DNA of 32,899 nucleotides from Pseudomonadota bacterium (GTDB lineage: Bacteria > Pseudomonadota > Alphaproteobacteria > Rhizobiales > Devosiaceae). A program made the position numbers and the translations under genes. The stretch covers positions 1 to 32,899 of the forward strand of contig JAEZBF010000239.1 in NCBI GenBank assembly GCA_023427545.1, in the 5' to 3' direction. The notes under the pieces were generated by a model, which was not told the origin of the DNA, did not search any database, and worked only from the letters and a program-made list of their open reading frames with translations. This document shows positions 1-7,166 of the stretch, in pieces. Each line of letters begins with the position of its first letter. Positions within the stretch are counted from its first letter, which is position 1.

Positions 1-1
1 G

Positions 2-121
2 TTCCTGACCCCGATCGCCTACCTGCTGCTTGCCCGCTTCAGCAAGCCCAAGTCCTTGGAAGAAGCGCGGCTCCAGCGCGAGCTCGACGCCGCCGCGCCG
101 CAGGGCACACCGGCGGAGTAG
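2..121 (+). CDS. RND efflux permease, C-terminal tail (partial)
   Basis: Only the last 39 codons are present, ending in TAG at 119-121. They begin with a hydrophobic stretch (FLTPIAYLLLARF) that runs into a charged tail (KPKSLEEARLQREL). This is how the last transmembrane helix and cytoplasmic tail of AcrB/MexB-type RND multidrug permeases end. Such proteins sit in the inner membrane and export drugs or lipids by proton antiport together with a periplasmic adaptor and an outer-membrane channel. The rest of the gene lies left of the window, so the family call rests on a short stretch and the substrate cannot be inferred. A strong hairpin follows 15 bases after the stop. Confidence 0.6.
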   Translation, partial: FLTPIAYLLLARFSKPKSLEEARLQRELDAAAPQGTPAE

Positions 122-135
122 GGCGGAGTCCCCCG

Positions 136-168
136 GACCTCATCCTTCGACGAGCTCAGGATGAGGTC
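136..168. terminator. 11-bp perfect hairpin after the RND gene
   Basis: GACCTCATCCT (136-146) pairs perfectly with AGGATGAGGTC (158-168) around an 11-base loop. It lies just after the RND stop and between convergent genes, so it can serve as a terminator for both, although no T-run follows. It also belongs to the palindromic repeat material seen again at about 1.6 kb. Confidence 0.55.
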
Positions 169-185
169 CTCATGGGCTCAGTAGA

Positions 186-215
186 CTCATGGTGAGCCTG
201 TCGAACCACGAGGTC
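186..215 (+). repeat. Palindromic intergenic repeat, copy A
   Basis: This 30-base element contains GAGCCTGTCGAACCACGAGG and matches 1640-1669 at 28 of 30 positions in the same orientation. The two copies bracket metZ. Elements of this TCGAACCACGAG type are recalled as common, non-coding, dispersed palindromic repeats in alphaproteobacterial genomes. No open frame or transposase accompanies it. Confidence 0.7.
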
Positions 216-226
216 GTGCCCCCGAG

Positions 227-1432
227 CTAAACCTGATCCAGCCCGGATTCCAGGTCCGCAATCAGGTCCTCGGCCGCTTCCAGCCCCACCGACAACCTCA
301 GCAGGTTCTGGCTGATGCCCATCTCCTCGCGCGCGGACTCCTCGAAGCGCTGGTGCGTCGTAGTCGCCGGGTGCGCGATGATCGACTTGGCGTCACCGAG
401 ATTGTTGGAGGTGACGATGATCGTGAGGTTGTCGGCTGCCCGGAACGCCTCTTCCTTGTCGCCCTTGACTTCGAACGCCACCAGCGTTGAGCCCGCGGCC
501 ATCTGGCGCCGCGCGAGTTCGTACTGCGGATGGCTCGGGTGGTGCGGGTACATGACCCGCGCGACCTTCGGGTGCTGGACGAGGAAATCGGCGATCCGCG
601 TCGCGCTCTCGGTCATCTGCCGGACCCGCAGCGGAAAGGTCTCGAGCCCCTTGAGCAGCACCCATGCGTTGAAGGGGCTGATCGATGGGCCGGTCTGGCG
701 GATGAAGGTATGGATGTCGGCCTTGATCAGCTCCTTGCGCCCAAGGATCAGGCCCCCGAGCACGCGGCCCTGGCCGTCGATGTGCTTGGTCGCGGAGTAG
801 ACGACGAGGTCGGCGCCGAGCGCCAGCGGCTTCTGCCACAGCGCGGTGCTGAAGACGTTGTCGACGATCAGCACCGCCCCGTGCGCATGCGCGATTTCGG
901 CAACGGCCGCGATGTCGACGAGCTCGAGCGTGGGGTTCGTCGGCGTCTCGATGAACACCGCCTTGGTGTTCGGACGCATCGCGTCGGCGAAGTTCTGCGG
1001 CTTGCGGCCGTCGACCAGGGTCGAGCTGATGCCGAACCGTGGCAGATGGTCCTCGACGACGTAGCGGCAGCCGCCGAACAGCGCACGCGAGGCGACTACG
1101 TGGTCGCCGGCCCGCACCTGCGCCATCACCGCCGTGGTCACCGCCGCCATGCCCGTCGCGACCGCACGCGCGTCCTCTGCTCCCTCGAGCAGCGCCATCC
1201 GCTCCTGGAGCATCGTGACGGTGGGGTTGGAGAAGCGCGAGTAGATGTAGCCCGGCTCGTCGCCCTTGAACCGCGCCTCGGCCGAACCCGACGTTGCATA
1301 GACGTAGCCGGAGTTGACGAACAGCGCCTCGGATGTCTCTCCGTGCTGGCTGCGCTCGGTGCCGCCGTGGACGAGTTGGGTTTCCGGCCGGCGGCGCTTT
1401 GGGTCGGCGAGCGGGTTGGACGATTTCGGCAT
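227..1432 (-). CDS. metZ: O-succinylhomoserine sulfhydrylase
   Basis: A PLP-dependent enzyme of the Cys/Met-metabolism gamma family that joins O-succinylhomoserine and sulfide to make homocysteine in cytosolic methionine synthesis. The PLP lysine lies in SATKHIDGQGR, and the whole run of family motifs is present: YSRFSNPT near the N-terminus, GMAAVTTAV, ETPTNPT, DNVFSTA and the C-terminal RLSVGLE. The GQGR after the lysine favours MetZ over MetB or MetC. The first ATG of the open frame (1477) falls inside the leader hairpin. The ATG at 1432 is preferred because it follows a GGGGTGA Shine-Dalgarno by six bases and gives a normal length of about 401 residues. Expression should be repressed by S-adenosylmethionine through the SAM-II element upstream. 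Confidence 0.93.
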   Translation of the reverse strand: MPKSSNPLADPKRRRPETQLVHGGTERSQHGETSEALFVNSGYVYATSGSAEARFKGDEPGYIYSRFSNPTVTMLQERMALLEGAEDARAVATGMAAVTTAVMAQVRAGDHVVASRALFGGCRYVVEDHLPRFGISSTLVDGRKPQNFADAMRPNTKAVFIETPTNPTLELVDIAAVAEIAHAHGAVLIVDNVFSTALWQKPLALGADLVVYSATKHIDGQGRVLGGLILGRKELIKADIHTFIRQTGPSISPFNAWVLLKGLETFPLRVRQMTESATRIADFLVQHPKVARVMYPHHPSHPQYELARRQMAAGSTLVAFEVKGDKEEAFRAADNLTIIVTSNNLGDAKSIIAHPATTTHQRFEESAREEMGISQNLLRLSVGLEAAEDLIADLESGLDQV

Positions 1433-1449
1433 ACGATCACCCCAAAACG

Positions 1450-1474
1450 AAAAAGGCCGGCGCGGTGGCCAGCC
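1450..1474 (-). terminator. Intrinsic terminator in the metZ leader
   Basis: On the minus strand GGCTGGC (1474-1468) pairs with GCCGGCC (1461-1455) in 7 bp with one G-T wobble around the loop CACCGC, followed by TTTTT (1454-1450). It sits between the SAM-II aptamer and the metZ Shine-Dalgarno, where it can abort transcription when SAM is bound. Confidence 0.75.
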
Positions 1475-1478
1475 CAAA

Positions 1479-1537
1479 CGGTCGTCTTTAGCGAGTTGTT
1501 TTAAGTGGCTGCAATCAGACCGGCCAAATCACCACTG
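1479..1537 (-). ncRNA. SAM-II riboswitch aptamer upstream of metZ
   Basis: Reading the minus strand, stem P1 is AGTGG (1536-1532) with CCACT (1508-1504). Its loop begins TGATTT, continues through CCGGTCTGATTGCAG, and the 3' tail contains GCTAAA. These blocks (TGATTT, CCG, ATTGCA, GCTAAA) are the conserved core of the SAM-II (metA motif) class known from alphaproteobacterial methionine genes. The pseudoknot is visible as CGGTC in the loop (1522-1518) pairing perfectly with GACCG (1483-1479). The class binds S-adenosylmethionine and represses homocysteine synthesis genes, which fits metZ downstream. I could not run a covariance model. Confidence 0.92.
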
Positions 1538-1543
1538 GCGTGG

Positions 1544-1572
1544 TGTGTAGGACGGGGTGCGGACCGCGTCAA
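1544..1572 (-). promoter_or_regulatory. metZ promoter
   Basis: On the minus strand a -35 TTGACG (1572-1567) and a -10 TACACA (1549-1544) are separated by exactly 17 bases. Transcription from it would begin about at the first base of the SAM-II aptamer. Confidence 0.65.
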
Positions 1573-1591
1573 CGGGCGATGCCACGCCCTA

Positions 1592-1669
1592 GTGGTTCGA
1601 CAACCTCAACATGAGGACTACTGCTGAGACGATGAGGACCTCATGCTGAGCCTTTCGAACCACGAGGTC
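1592..1669 (+). repeat. Palindromic intergenic repeat, copy B
   Basis: The last 30 bases (1640-1669) match copy A with two mismatches. Here the element is also part of a larger inverted repeat: GTGGTTCGA (1592-1600) pairs with TCGAACCAC (1655-1663), with shorter partly complementary CTCAT/ATGAG blocks between. It lies between the divergent metZ and dCTP deaminase genes and has no coding potential. Confidence 0.65.
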
Positions 1670-1701
1670 CGGGCAAACCGGCGATTGTAGCTTTCGCTCC
1701 A

Positions 1702-2856
1702 ATGCCCCTGTCGCTAATCAGGAGCGTGGCAGATGCGGGGATGAAGGTGACCGAAAGAACGTGGCCGAGCGGCATCTTCCCCGCCCGCCTGATCGAAGCG
1801 TTGGAGCGGCAGGGGGCGATTATTCCCGGCGCACCGTTCGACGCAGACCAGGTGCAGCCGGCAAGCCTTGATCTTCGCCTCGGTGATGTCGCCTATCGCG
1901 TCCGCGCCAGCTTCCTGCCCGGTCCTGAGCAGGAGGTTGCCGAGCGCATCGCCGCGCTGAAACTGCACGAACTCGATCTGCGCAACGGCGCCGTGCTCGA
2001 GCAGGGGTGCGTCTATATCGTGCCGCTGCTCGAGCGGCTGGCGTTGCCCGCCGGGGTGGCCGCATCCTCAAACCCCAAGAGCTCGACAGGCCGTCTCGAC
2101 GTTTTCACCCGGGTGATCGGCGACCGCGCGCGCGGCTTCGACACCCTGCCGCCGGGCTATTCCGGGCCGCTCTATCTCGAGATCTCGCCGCGCACGTTCC
2201 CGGTACGGGTCCGCCGTGGCAGCCGCCTCAGCCAGATGCGCTTCCGCGCGGGCGACCCACGCCTCACGGTCGCCGAGCACCGGGCGCTGCATGCCGCCGA
2301 AACCCTGGTGCTCGATCCCAACATGGAAGTCGGGGAGGGCGTCGCCCTCTCGATCGACCTCAAGGGCAAGGAGCGCGATGGCCTGATCGGTTTCCGCTCC
2401 AAGCGGCACACCGACGTCATCGACATGGACCGCAAGGACGCGCTGGACGTGCTCGACTTCTGGGAGCCGCTCATCAACCGCGGCTCGGACGAGTTCATCC
2501 TCGATCCCGACGAGTTCTACATCCTGGTTTCGCGCGAGAGCGTCCACGTTCCGCCCAACTACGCCGCCGAGATGGTGCCGTTCGATCCGCTCGTGGGCGA
2601 GTTCCGCGTCCACTACGCCGGCTTCTTCGATCCCGGCTTCGGTCATTCGGCCGCCGGCGGCAGCGGCAGCCGGGCGGTGCTCGAAGTGCGCAGCCGCGAG
2701 GTGCCGTTCCTGCTCGGCCATGGCCAGACGATCGGCCGGCTGATCTACGAGCGACTCGCCGAGCCCTCGGATCGGCTCTATGGCGCGGGCCTGGGCTCTA
2801 ATTATCAGGCCCAGGGGCTCAAGCTCAGCAAGCACTTCAAGCCGTTCCGCGCCTGA
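1702..2856 (+). CDS. dcd: dCTP deaminase, long two-domain form
   Basis: Deaminates dCTP to dUTP, supplying the precursor of dUMP and dTMP in the cytosol. The N-terminal half carries QPASLDLRLG, then SSTGRLDVFTR, GYSGPLYLEI and SRLSQMRF, in the order of the trimeric Dcd/dUTPase fold. The second half repeats the fold in diverged form (SIDLKG, FILDPDEFYIL, FFDPGFG, AVLEVRS). The protein is therefore about twice the length of the roughly 190-residue E. coli enzyme, as is usual for the long alphaproteobacterial form. The start is uncertain. The ATG at 1702 has no visible Shine-Dalgarno, and an in-frame ATG at 1741 (371 residues) begins closer to the conserved region. The gene stands alone, diverging from metZ. 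Confidence 0.85.
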   Translation: MPLSLIRSVADAGMKVTERTWPSGIFPARLIEALERQGAIIPGAPFDADQVQPASLDLRLGDVAYRVRASFLPGPEQEVAERIAALKLHELDLRNGAVLEQGCVYIVPLLERLALPAGVAASSNPKSSTGRLDVFTRVIGDRARGFDTLPPGYSGPLYLEISPRTFPVRVRRGSRLSQMRFRAGDPRLTVAEHRALHAAETLVLDPNMEVGEGVALSIDLKGKERDGLIGFRSKRHTDVIDMDRKDALDVLDFWEPLINRGSDEFILDPDEFYILVSRESVHVPPNYAAEMVPFDPLVGEFRVHYAGFFDPGFGHSAAGGSGSRAVLEVRSREVPFLLGHGQTIGRLIYERLAEPSDRLYGAGLGSNYQAQGLKLSKHFKPFRA

Positions 2857-3072
2857 TCTCAAAGACGCCGAAAACGCTGAGACTGCCGCGTTTTTGCCGC
2901 ACCGCCGATCGAAAGCACCGGCCGCTGCAGGGGATAGACGTATCGACATTGCTCGCGTGGTGCTGTTTGTTGCACTAGAAGGCCACGGCTCTATCGTGCC
3001 GAATGGCAAAATGTTGACGCAAGGGCCGAACCGCGGGGGCGCGGCGCGGCGACGTAGTGGGAAGGTTACCCA

Positions 3073-3504
3073 ATGAGCAGCACCGAAGAGTTGCGCGAGC
3101 AGCTGATCGACATCATCGCGACGGAAGGCATGGTCGACCGGGCCAAGCTCACCGCGGATGCCACGATCGAAACCATCGGCATGGCTTCGTACGACATGGT
3201 GATGATCCTGATGGCCATCGAGGAGAAGTACGGGGTCTATCTCTCCGTTGACTCCGAGCTGACCGAGGTCAAGACGCTCGACCAGCTGCTCACGGTTCTC
3301 GCCACGCGCATCCAGCAGGGCGGTAATGCGCCGGCGGAAGGCGCTGCGGCGACGGCGGAGAATGGCAGCCCCGAGGCCGACCTGAGGACGGCCGCAGCGG
3401 CGGCGACGACCGTCGGTACGCCGGCGGCGGCTCCGGTCGTGTCATCGACCCCAACCGATGCGCCCGCCAAGGCCGACGAGGACAGCAAGGCGGGAGCCAA
3501 CTAG
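3073..3504 (+). CDS. Atypical acyl carrier protein with Ala-rich tail
   Basis: Residues 1-80 form an acyl carrier protein domain of four helices: an acidic helix 1, then the carrier serine region IGMASYD, then helix 2 MVMILMAIEEKYG. The usual DSL motif reads ASY, but the serine that takes 4'-phosphopantetheine (Ser39) is kept. Residues 81-143 are a low-complexity Ala/Pro/Thr-rich tail not found in ordinary ACPs. A GGGAAGG Shine-Dalgarno lies 7 bases before the ATG. The stop is followed directly by the GTG of the ketoacyl synthase, so the two are probably translationally coupled and work as a pair, as NodF works with NodE. It is a specialised carrier rather than the housekeeping AcpP. I see no clear function in the 216 bases upstream. 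Confidence 0.82.
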   Translation: MSSTEELREQLIDIIATEGMVDRAKLTADATIETIGMASYDMVMILMAIEEKYGVYLSVDSELTEVKTLDQLLTVLATRIQQGGNAPAEGAAATAENGSPEADLRTAAAAATTVGTPAAAPVVSSTPTDAPAKADEDSKAGAN

Positions 3505-4722
3505 GTGGGTCGTGTAGCCATCACCGGCATGGGGGCCGTCACGGCGGCCGGCATCGGCGTCGACCCGCTGTGGACGGCTGCACGCGACGGCACCTCGACC
3601 GTGAGCCAGATCGACCGGCCTGGCTTCGAGCAGGCGCGGATAAAGCACGCCGCGATCGTCCGCGACTTCGATGCCCTCAAGTTCGTCACCCCGCAGGTGC
3701 TGGCTCAGCTCGATCGCTTCTCCAGCATGGCGATCGCTTCGGCCGACGAGGCGCTGGCCCAGGCCGGCATCAAGGCCGGCGAGCTGGACGAAACCTGTGC
3801 GGTGATCGTCGGCACCGGTATCGGCGGCGCCGAGACCACTGACCTTGCGGCGCGCGCCTACTACCTCGGAGTGACAACGCGGAGCGATCCGATGATCGTG
3901 CCCAAGGTGATGCCGAGCGCTGCCGCCTCGCAGATTTCCATGCGCTACGGCGCCCGCGGTCCGGTGTTCTGCGTTTCGAGCGCTTGCGCCTCCTCGGCCC
4001 AGGCGATCGGCATAGGCGCCCAGATGGTGCGTTCGGGCATGGTCAAGCGCGCGATCGTCGGCGGCACCGAGTGCTTCGTCAACGGTTCGGCGATGCGCGC
4101 CTGGGAAGTGCTGCGCGTGCTCACCCCGACCATGAACCGCCCGTTCTCCAAGGGCCGCGACGGCATGGTGCTGGGCGAAGGCGCCGGCATCGTCGTCCTC
4201 GAGGACATGGATGACGCAATCGCCCGCGGGGCCAACGTCATCGCCGAGCTTGCCGGCTACGGCACGAGCAGCGACGCCGGCGACCTGCTCAAGCCCGATC
4301 CGGTCGGCGCCTCGCGCGCGATGGAGCAGGCCATCGCCGAGGCCGGGCTCGACACGACCGAGATCGGCTACGTCAACGCGCACGGCACCGGAACGGTGCT
4401 CAACGATCTCTCGGAGACGGAAGCGCTGAGCCGAATCTTCGGCAATCGCCTGCCCGACGTGCCAGTGTCCTCGACCAAGCCGGTGCACGGCCACACCATT
4501 GGCGCCGCCGGCGCGGTGGAGCTGATCGTCACCGTCAAGTCGCTGCTCGAGCAGGTGGTCCCGCCCACCATCAACTGGCAGGGGCTCGATCCCAAGTGCG
4601 AGCTGGACATGGTACCCAACAAGGGCCGCCCGAAGTCGTTCAGGGCGGCGATGTCGAACTCGTTCGCCTTTGGCGGGATCAACGCCAGCCTTGTGGTCAA
4701 GTCCCTGGCCAAAGCCGCCTGA
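3505..4722 (+). CDS. Beta-ketoacyl-ACP synthase II family (FabF/NodE-like)
   Basis: Condenses malonyl-ACP with an acyl-ACP primer, extending a fatty acyl chain by two carbons. The Cys-His-His triad is intact: Cys161 in SSACASS, His293 in NAHGTGT and His330 in VHGHTIGAAG. The C-terminal NSFAFGGINASLV motif is also present, and the length (405 residues) is normal. The start is GTG, with GGGAG nine bases upstream inside the end of the ACP gene. Pairing with a private ACP is typical of systems that make a special acyl chain (very-long-chain lipid A acyls, Nod-factor acyls, polyunsaturated or ladder lipids) rather than bulk membrane lipid. No dehydratase or reductase lies nearby, so those steps would use the general FAS II enzymes. 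Confidence 0.88.
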   Translation: MGRVAITGMGAVTAAGIGVDPLWTAARDGTSTVSQIDRPGFEQARIKHAAIVRDFDALKFVTPQVLAQLDRFSSMAIASADEALAQAGIKAGELDETCAVIVGTGIGGAETTDLAARAYYLGVTTRSDPMIVPKVMPSAAASQISMRYGARGPVFCVSSACASSAQAIGIGAQMVRSGMVKRAIVGGTECFVNGSAMRAWEVLRVLTPTMNRPFSKGRDGMVLGEGAGIVVLEDMDDAIARGANVIAELAGYGTSSDAGDLLKPDPVGASRAMEQAIAEAGLDTTEIGYVNAHGTGTVLNDLSETEALSRIFGNRLPDVPVSSTKPVHGHTIGAAGAVELIVTVKSLLEQVVPPTINWQGLDPKCELDMVPNKGRPKSFRAAMSNSFAFGGINASLVVKSLAKAA

Positions 4723-4738
4723 CGGCTGCCGCGCGGCA

Positions 4739-5446
4739 TTACCGCTTGCGCAGTAGCCATCTCAGGAAAATCGGCCAGATCCACAACCCGTCGATGACGT
4801 AGCGGCCCAGCAGCCGGCGCGGCTCGGACGCGGCGCGAAACAGCCACTCCAGGTGCATCCTCTGAAGCAGCAGGGGCGCGCGCGGCTTGGCGCCGACGAC
4901 GAAGTCGACAGCAGCCCCAACGCAGAGGATCGTCCCAAACGCTTCGGCGTGATGCGAGCGCAGCCGTTGCGCCACCCGCTCCTGCAGCGGCGCACCCAGG
5001 GCCAGGATGCAGACGTCCGCGGGAGCGCGCGCCAGCTTCTCGCATTCCGCGGCAATCTCGCTATCGGTGAAGCGCGCCCGCCGCGGGAAGTCCACCTGCC
5101 GAACAGACGAACTCCTCGTCAGCGCCTCGAGCTTGGGCTGATAGTGGCACTCGCCTCCGACCACTACGATCTCGAGGTGACGCACGTCGGTCCTGAGCAG
5201 TTCCCGCACGAGGTCGGAGCCCGGCACGAGGGAGACCCGCTCTCCGCCCAGCCGCGCCAGCAAGCGCGCCACCCGGCTGTCGCACACGGCGATATCGGCG
5301 GCGTTGAAGCACGCGCGCACCTCACCGCTTCGCGCCGCGAGAACGAAGAAGTGCACGTTCGGGGTAATCACCACGCCCAGCCGCTGGTTGCTGAGGATTG
5401 CGTCCAGTAGCGAGGCCATCTCGGCGGTGCTCAGGGCGAGCCCCAT
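4739..5446 (-). CDS. WecG/TagA/CpsF-family glycosyltransferase
   Basis: A GT26-type transferase, normally moving a UDP-activated N-acetylated aminosugar or its uronate onto a lipid-linked sugar at the inner face of the membrane for surface polysaccharide. Family features are ITPNVHFFVLA near the N-terminus, AADIAVCDS, the PGSDLV block, and LALGAPLQE and GAAVDFVVGAKPRAP in the C-terminal half. The C-terminal RRLLGRYVIDGLWIWPIFLRWLLRKR end is the usual amphipathic membrane-associating tail. The open frame runs back to 5575, but that start lies inside the opposite-strand tRNA. The ATG at 5446 follows a GGGGAAGG tract and leaves 235 residues; a TTG at 5488 with GGAG upstream is the alternative. 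It is convergent with the ketoacyl synthase, 16 bases apart. Confidence 0.85.
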   Translation of the reverse strand: MGLALSTAEMASLLDAILSNQRLGVVITPNVHFFVLAARSGEVRACFNAADIAVCDSRVARLLARLGGERVSLVPGSDLVRELLRTDVRHLEIVVVGGECHYQPKLEALTRSSSVRQVDFPRRARFTDSEIAAECEKLARAPADVCILALGAPLQERVAQRLRSHHAEAFGTILCVGAAVDFVVGAKPRAPLLLQRMHLEWLFRAASEPRRLLGRYVIDGLWIWPIFLRWLLRKR

Positions 5447-5560
5447 GACCTCGACCTTCCCCTCGCGGAATCGCGCGGTGGTGTCCAACTCGAATGCTCC
5501 GATGTGTGGCTTGTGCCCGGCTTGACGACGCAGGCCGTCATGTCCCAAATAGCCGCGCGC

Positions 5561-5634
5561 GCGGGTGTAGCTCAATGGTAGAGCAGAAGCTTCCCAAGCT
5601 TACGACGAGGGTTCGATTCCCTTCACCCGCTCCA
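5561..5634 (+). tRNA. tRNA-Gly (anticodon CCC)
   Basis: A full cloverleaf can be folded. The acceptor GCGGGTG (5561-5567) pairs with CACCCGC (5624-5630). The D arm is GCTC-AATGGTA-GAGC, the anticodon loop is TTCCCAA with CCC at 5593-5595, and the T arm is GAGGG-TTCGATT-CCCTT. A discriminator T and an encoded CCA close at 5634. CCC reads GGG glycine codons. Confidence 0.95.
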
Positions 5635-5687
5635 GCCGCTCATCCCGCATAGCTTGTGGGGCTGCCACTACTTCGAGTGGATGGTGA

Positions 5688-5712
5688 CGGGACCGCGAAA
5701 GCCGCGATCCCG
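5688..5712 (-). terminator. Hairpin after the aldehyde dehydrogenase operon
   Basis: CGGGATCGCG and CGCGGTCCCG pair over 10 bp with one wobble around a five-base loop, 11 bases past the aldehyde dehydrogenase stop on the minus strand. There is no T-run, so it may be a weak or Rho-assisted terminator or an mRNA 3' stabiliser. Confidence 0.5.
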
Positions 5713-5723
5713 CCGGGCATTCG

Positions 5724-7145
5724 TCAGAACCCGGGCTTCCACTGCACCGACGACTGGCGCGTCAACTCGAGCAGCAGTTCCTGCCCATATCCCGCACCAA
5801 GCCCGCTGGCGCCGACCGGCTCGGACGTGCCGCCCGGTGCCTTGCGCGGTGGGGCGTTGATCTTGATCATCCCCGCGCGGACCTCATGCAGGAACTTCAG
5901 CGACCGCGACGACGAATTAGAGCACAGCACCGCTGCCAGGCCGTAACGGTGGTCGTTGGCGAGCGCCAGCGCCTCGTCGAAGTCGTCGTAGGGCACCACG
6001 GGAGCGACAGGCCCGAACGTCTCGTCCGACATGACGGGCTGGTCGGCGGTCACGCCGGTGATCACCGTCGGCGGATAGAACCAGCCCTTGCGCTCGAGCC
6101 GCGCGCCGCCGGTGTGCACCACCGCGCCCGACGCCACTGATCGATCCACCTGGTCGATGATCTTTTCGAGCTGGATGCGATCGACGATCGGTCCCATCCC
6201 GACATTGTCGAGCAGGCCGTCGCCCTGCACGATCGCCTCGGATTGCCGGGTCAGCGCCGCAACGAACGGTTCGAAAATCTGCCGCGCGACATAGACGCGT
6301 TCGGTGGCGGTGCAGAGCTGGCCGGCGTTGAAGTAGGCCGCGTCGATCGCGAAGGCGGCGGCCTTCTCGACATCGACCGTCTCATCGACGATCAGCGGGT
6401 CCTTGCCGCCCAGTTCGAGGATGACCTTCTTGAGGCTTCGTCCAGCGATCTCGCCGATGCGGCGGCCCGTCGCTTCCGAACCCACGAACAGGATGGCGCT
6501 GACGTCGGGGTGCTGGACGATCGGTTCGCCGGCGCCCGGGCCATTGCCGAGCACGAGGTTCACGACGCCCGGCGGCAGCTTCGAGAACGCCAGTTCCGCG
6601 ATGCGCCGCGAGGTGAGCGGCGTCTTCTCGGACGGCTTCCAAACCACCGTGTTGCCCACGGCAATCGCCGCCGCAACGTTTTCGACTCCCAGCGCCACCG
6701 GGTAATTCCACGGTACGATCACGCCGACCACGCCGCGCGGGAAGCGCTGCTGGAAGTTGAGCTCGCCATAGGCCGCCTGTTGGCTGCCCGCCCGGATGTG
6801 AACGGCGAGCTCGCCGAACTGCCGAGCCGCGCCGGCCGCGCCCGCGATCTCGAGCCGGGAGAGCGAGAGCGGCTTGCCCATCTCGATCGTGTTGAGGCGC
6901 GCCAACTCCTCCTGGTGCGCCATCAGGATGCTGGCGATCTCGTTGAGTGCGGCGCGGCGCGCAACGGGCGCCAGGCCCGACCAGCCCTTGCCCGCGGCAA
7001 GGGCCGCGGCGACCGCCTGGTCGACGTCGTTCCTGCTGCCGCGCGGGATCTGGCCCAGCCGGTCCTCGGTTGCGGGGTTGACGACATCGAGCGCGTCGGT
7101 GCTGTCGGATGGGACGGCGCTGTTGCCGATCCAGTTGGTTTCCAT
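5724..7145 (-). CDS. NAD(P)-dependent aldehyde dehydrogenase
   Basis: Oxidises an aldehyde to the acid. The catalytic set is complete: Asn147 in PWNYP, cofactor lysine in WKPSEKT, Glu244 in LELGGKDP, nucleophile Cys278 in GQLCTATERV, and EIF-type ETFGPVAP near residue 380. The 473-residue length matches the succinate-semialdehyde/lactaldehyde/betaine-aldehyde branch; the substrate cannot be fixed from motifs. It is the last gene of a leftward four-gene operon (unknown 293-residue protein, unknown 110-residue protein, beta-hydroxyacid dehydrogenase, this gene), 21 bases after its neighbour. An aldehyde dehydrogenase and a hydroxyacid dehydrogenase side by side suggest an intermediate such as a semialdehyde or (sulfo)lactaldehyde that can be oxidised or reduced. 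Confidence 0.9.
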   Translation of the reverse strand: METNWIGNSAVPSDSTDALDVVNPATEDRLGQIPRGSRNDVDQAVAAALAAGKGWSGLAPVARRAALNEIASILMAHQEELARLNTIEMGKPLSLSRLEIAGAAGAARQFGELAVHIRAGSQQAAYGELNFQQRFPRGVVGVIVPWNYPVALGVENVAAAIAVGNTVVWKPSEKTPLTSRRIAELAFSKLPPGVVNLVLGNGPGAGEPIVQHPDVSAILFVGSEATGRRIGEIAGRSLKKVILELGGKDPLIVDETVDVEKAAAFAIDAAYFNAGQLCTATERVYVARQIFEPFVAALTRQSEAIVQGDGLLDNVGMGPIVDRIQLEKIIDQVDRSVASGAVVHTGGARLERKGWFYPPTVITGVTADQPVMSDETFGPVAPVVPYDDFDEALALANDHRYGLAAVLCSNSSSRSLKFLHEVRAGMIKINAPPRKAPGGTSEPVGASGLGAGYGQELLLELTRQSSVQWKPGF

Positions 7146-7166
7146 CTTCGTCTCTCTGAAATCTGC

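Noticed and set aside
2068..3009. Long minus-strand open frame opposite the dCTP deaminase
   Set aside because: It has no family resemblance and follows from the high GC3 of the real gene. Similar long antisense frames opposite the dehydrogenases (6243-8318) and the first binding protein (15373-16605) were dropped for the same reason.
2857..3072. Coding capacity between the dCTP deaminase and acyl carrier protein genes
   Set aside because: An open frame at 2780-3076 crosses it, but it starts inside the deaminase gene, lacks GC3 bias and resembles no protein; only the ACP Shine-Dalgarno is supported.
5561..5634. tRNA-Gly as an integration site for a mobile element
   Set aside because: I found no repeat of the tRNA 3' end elsewhere in the window, no integrase, and no change in composition downstream.
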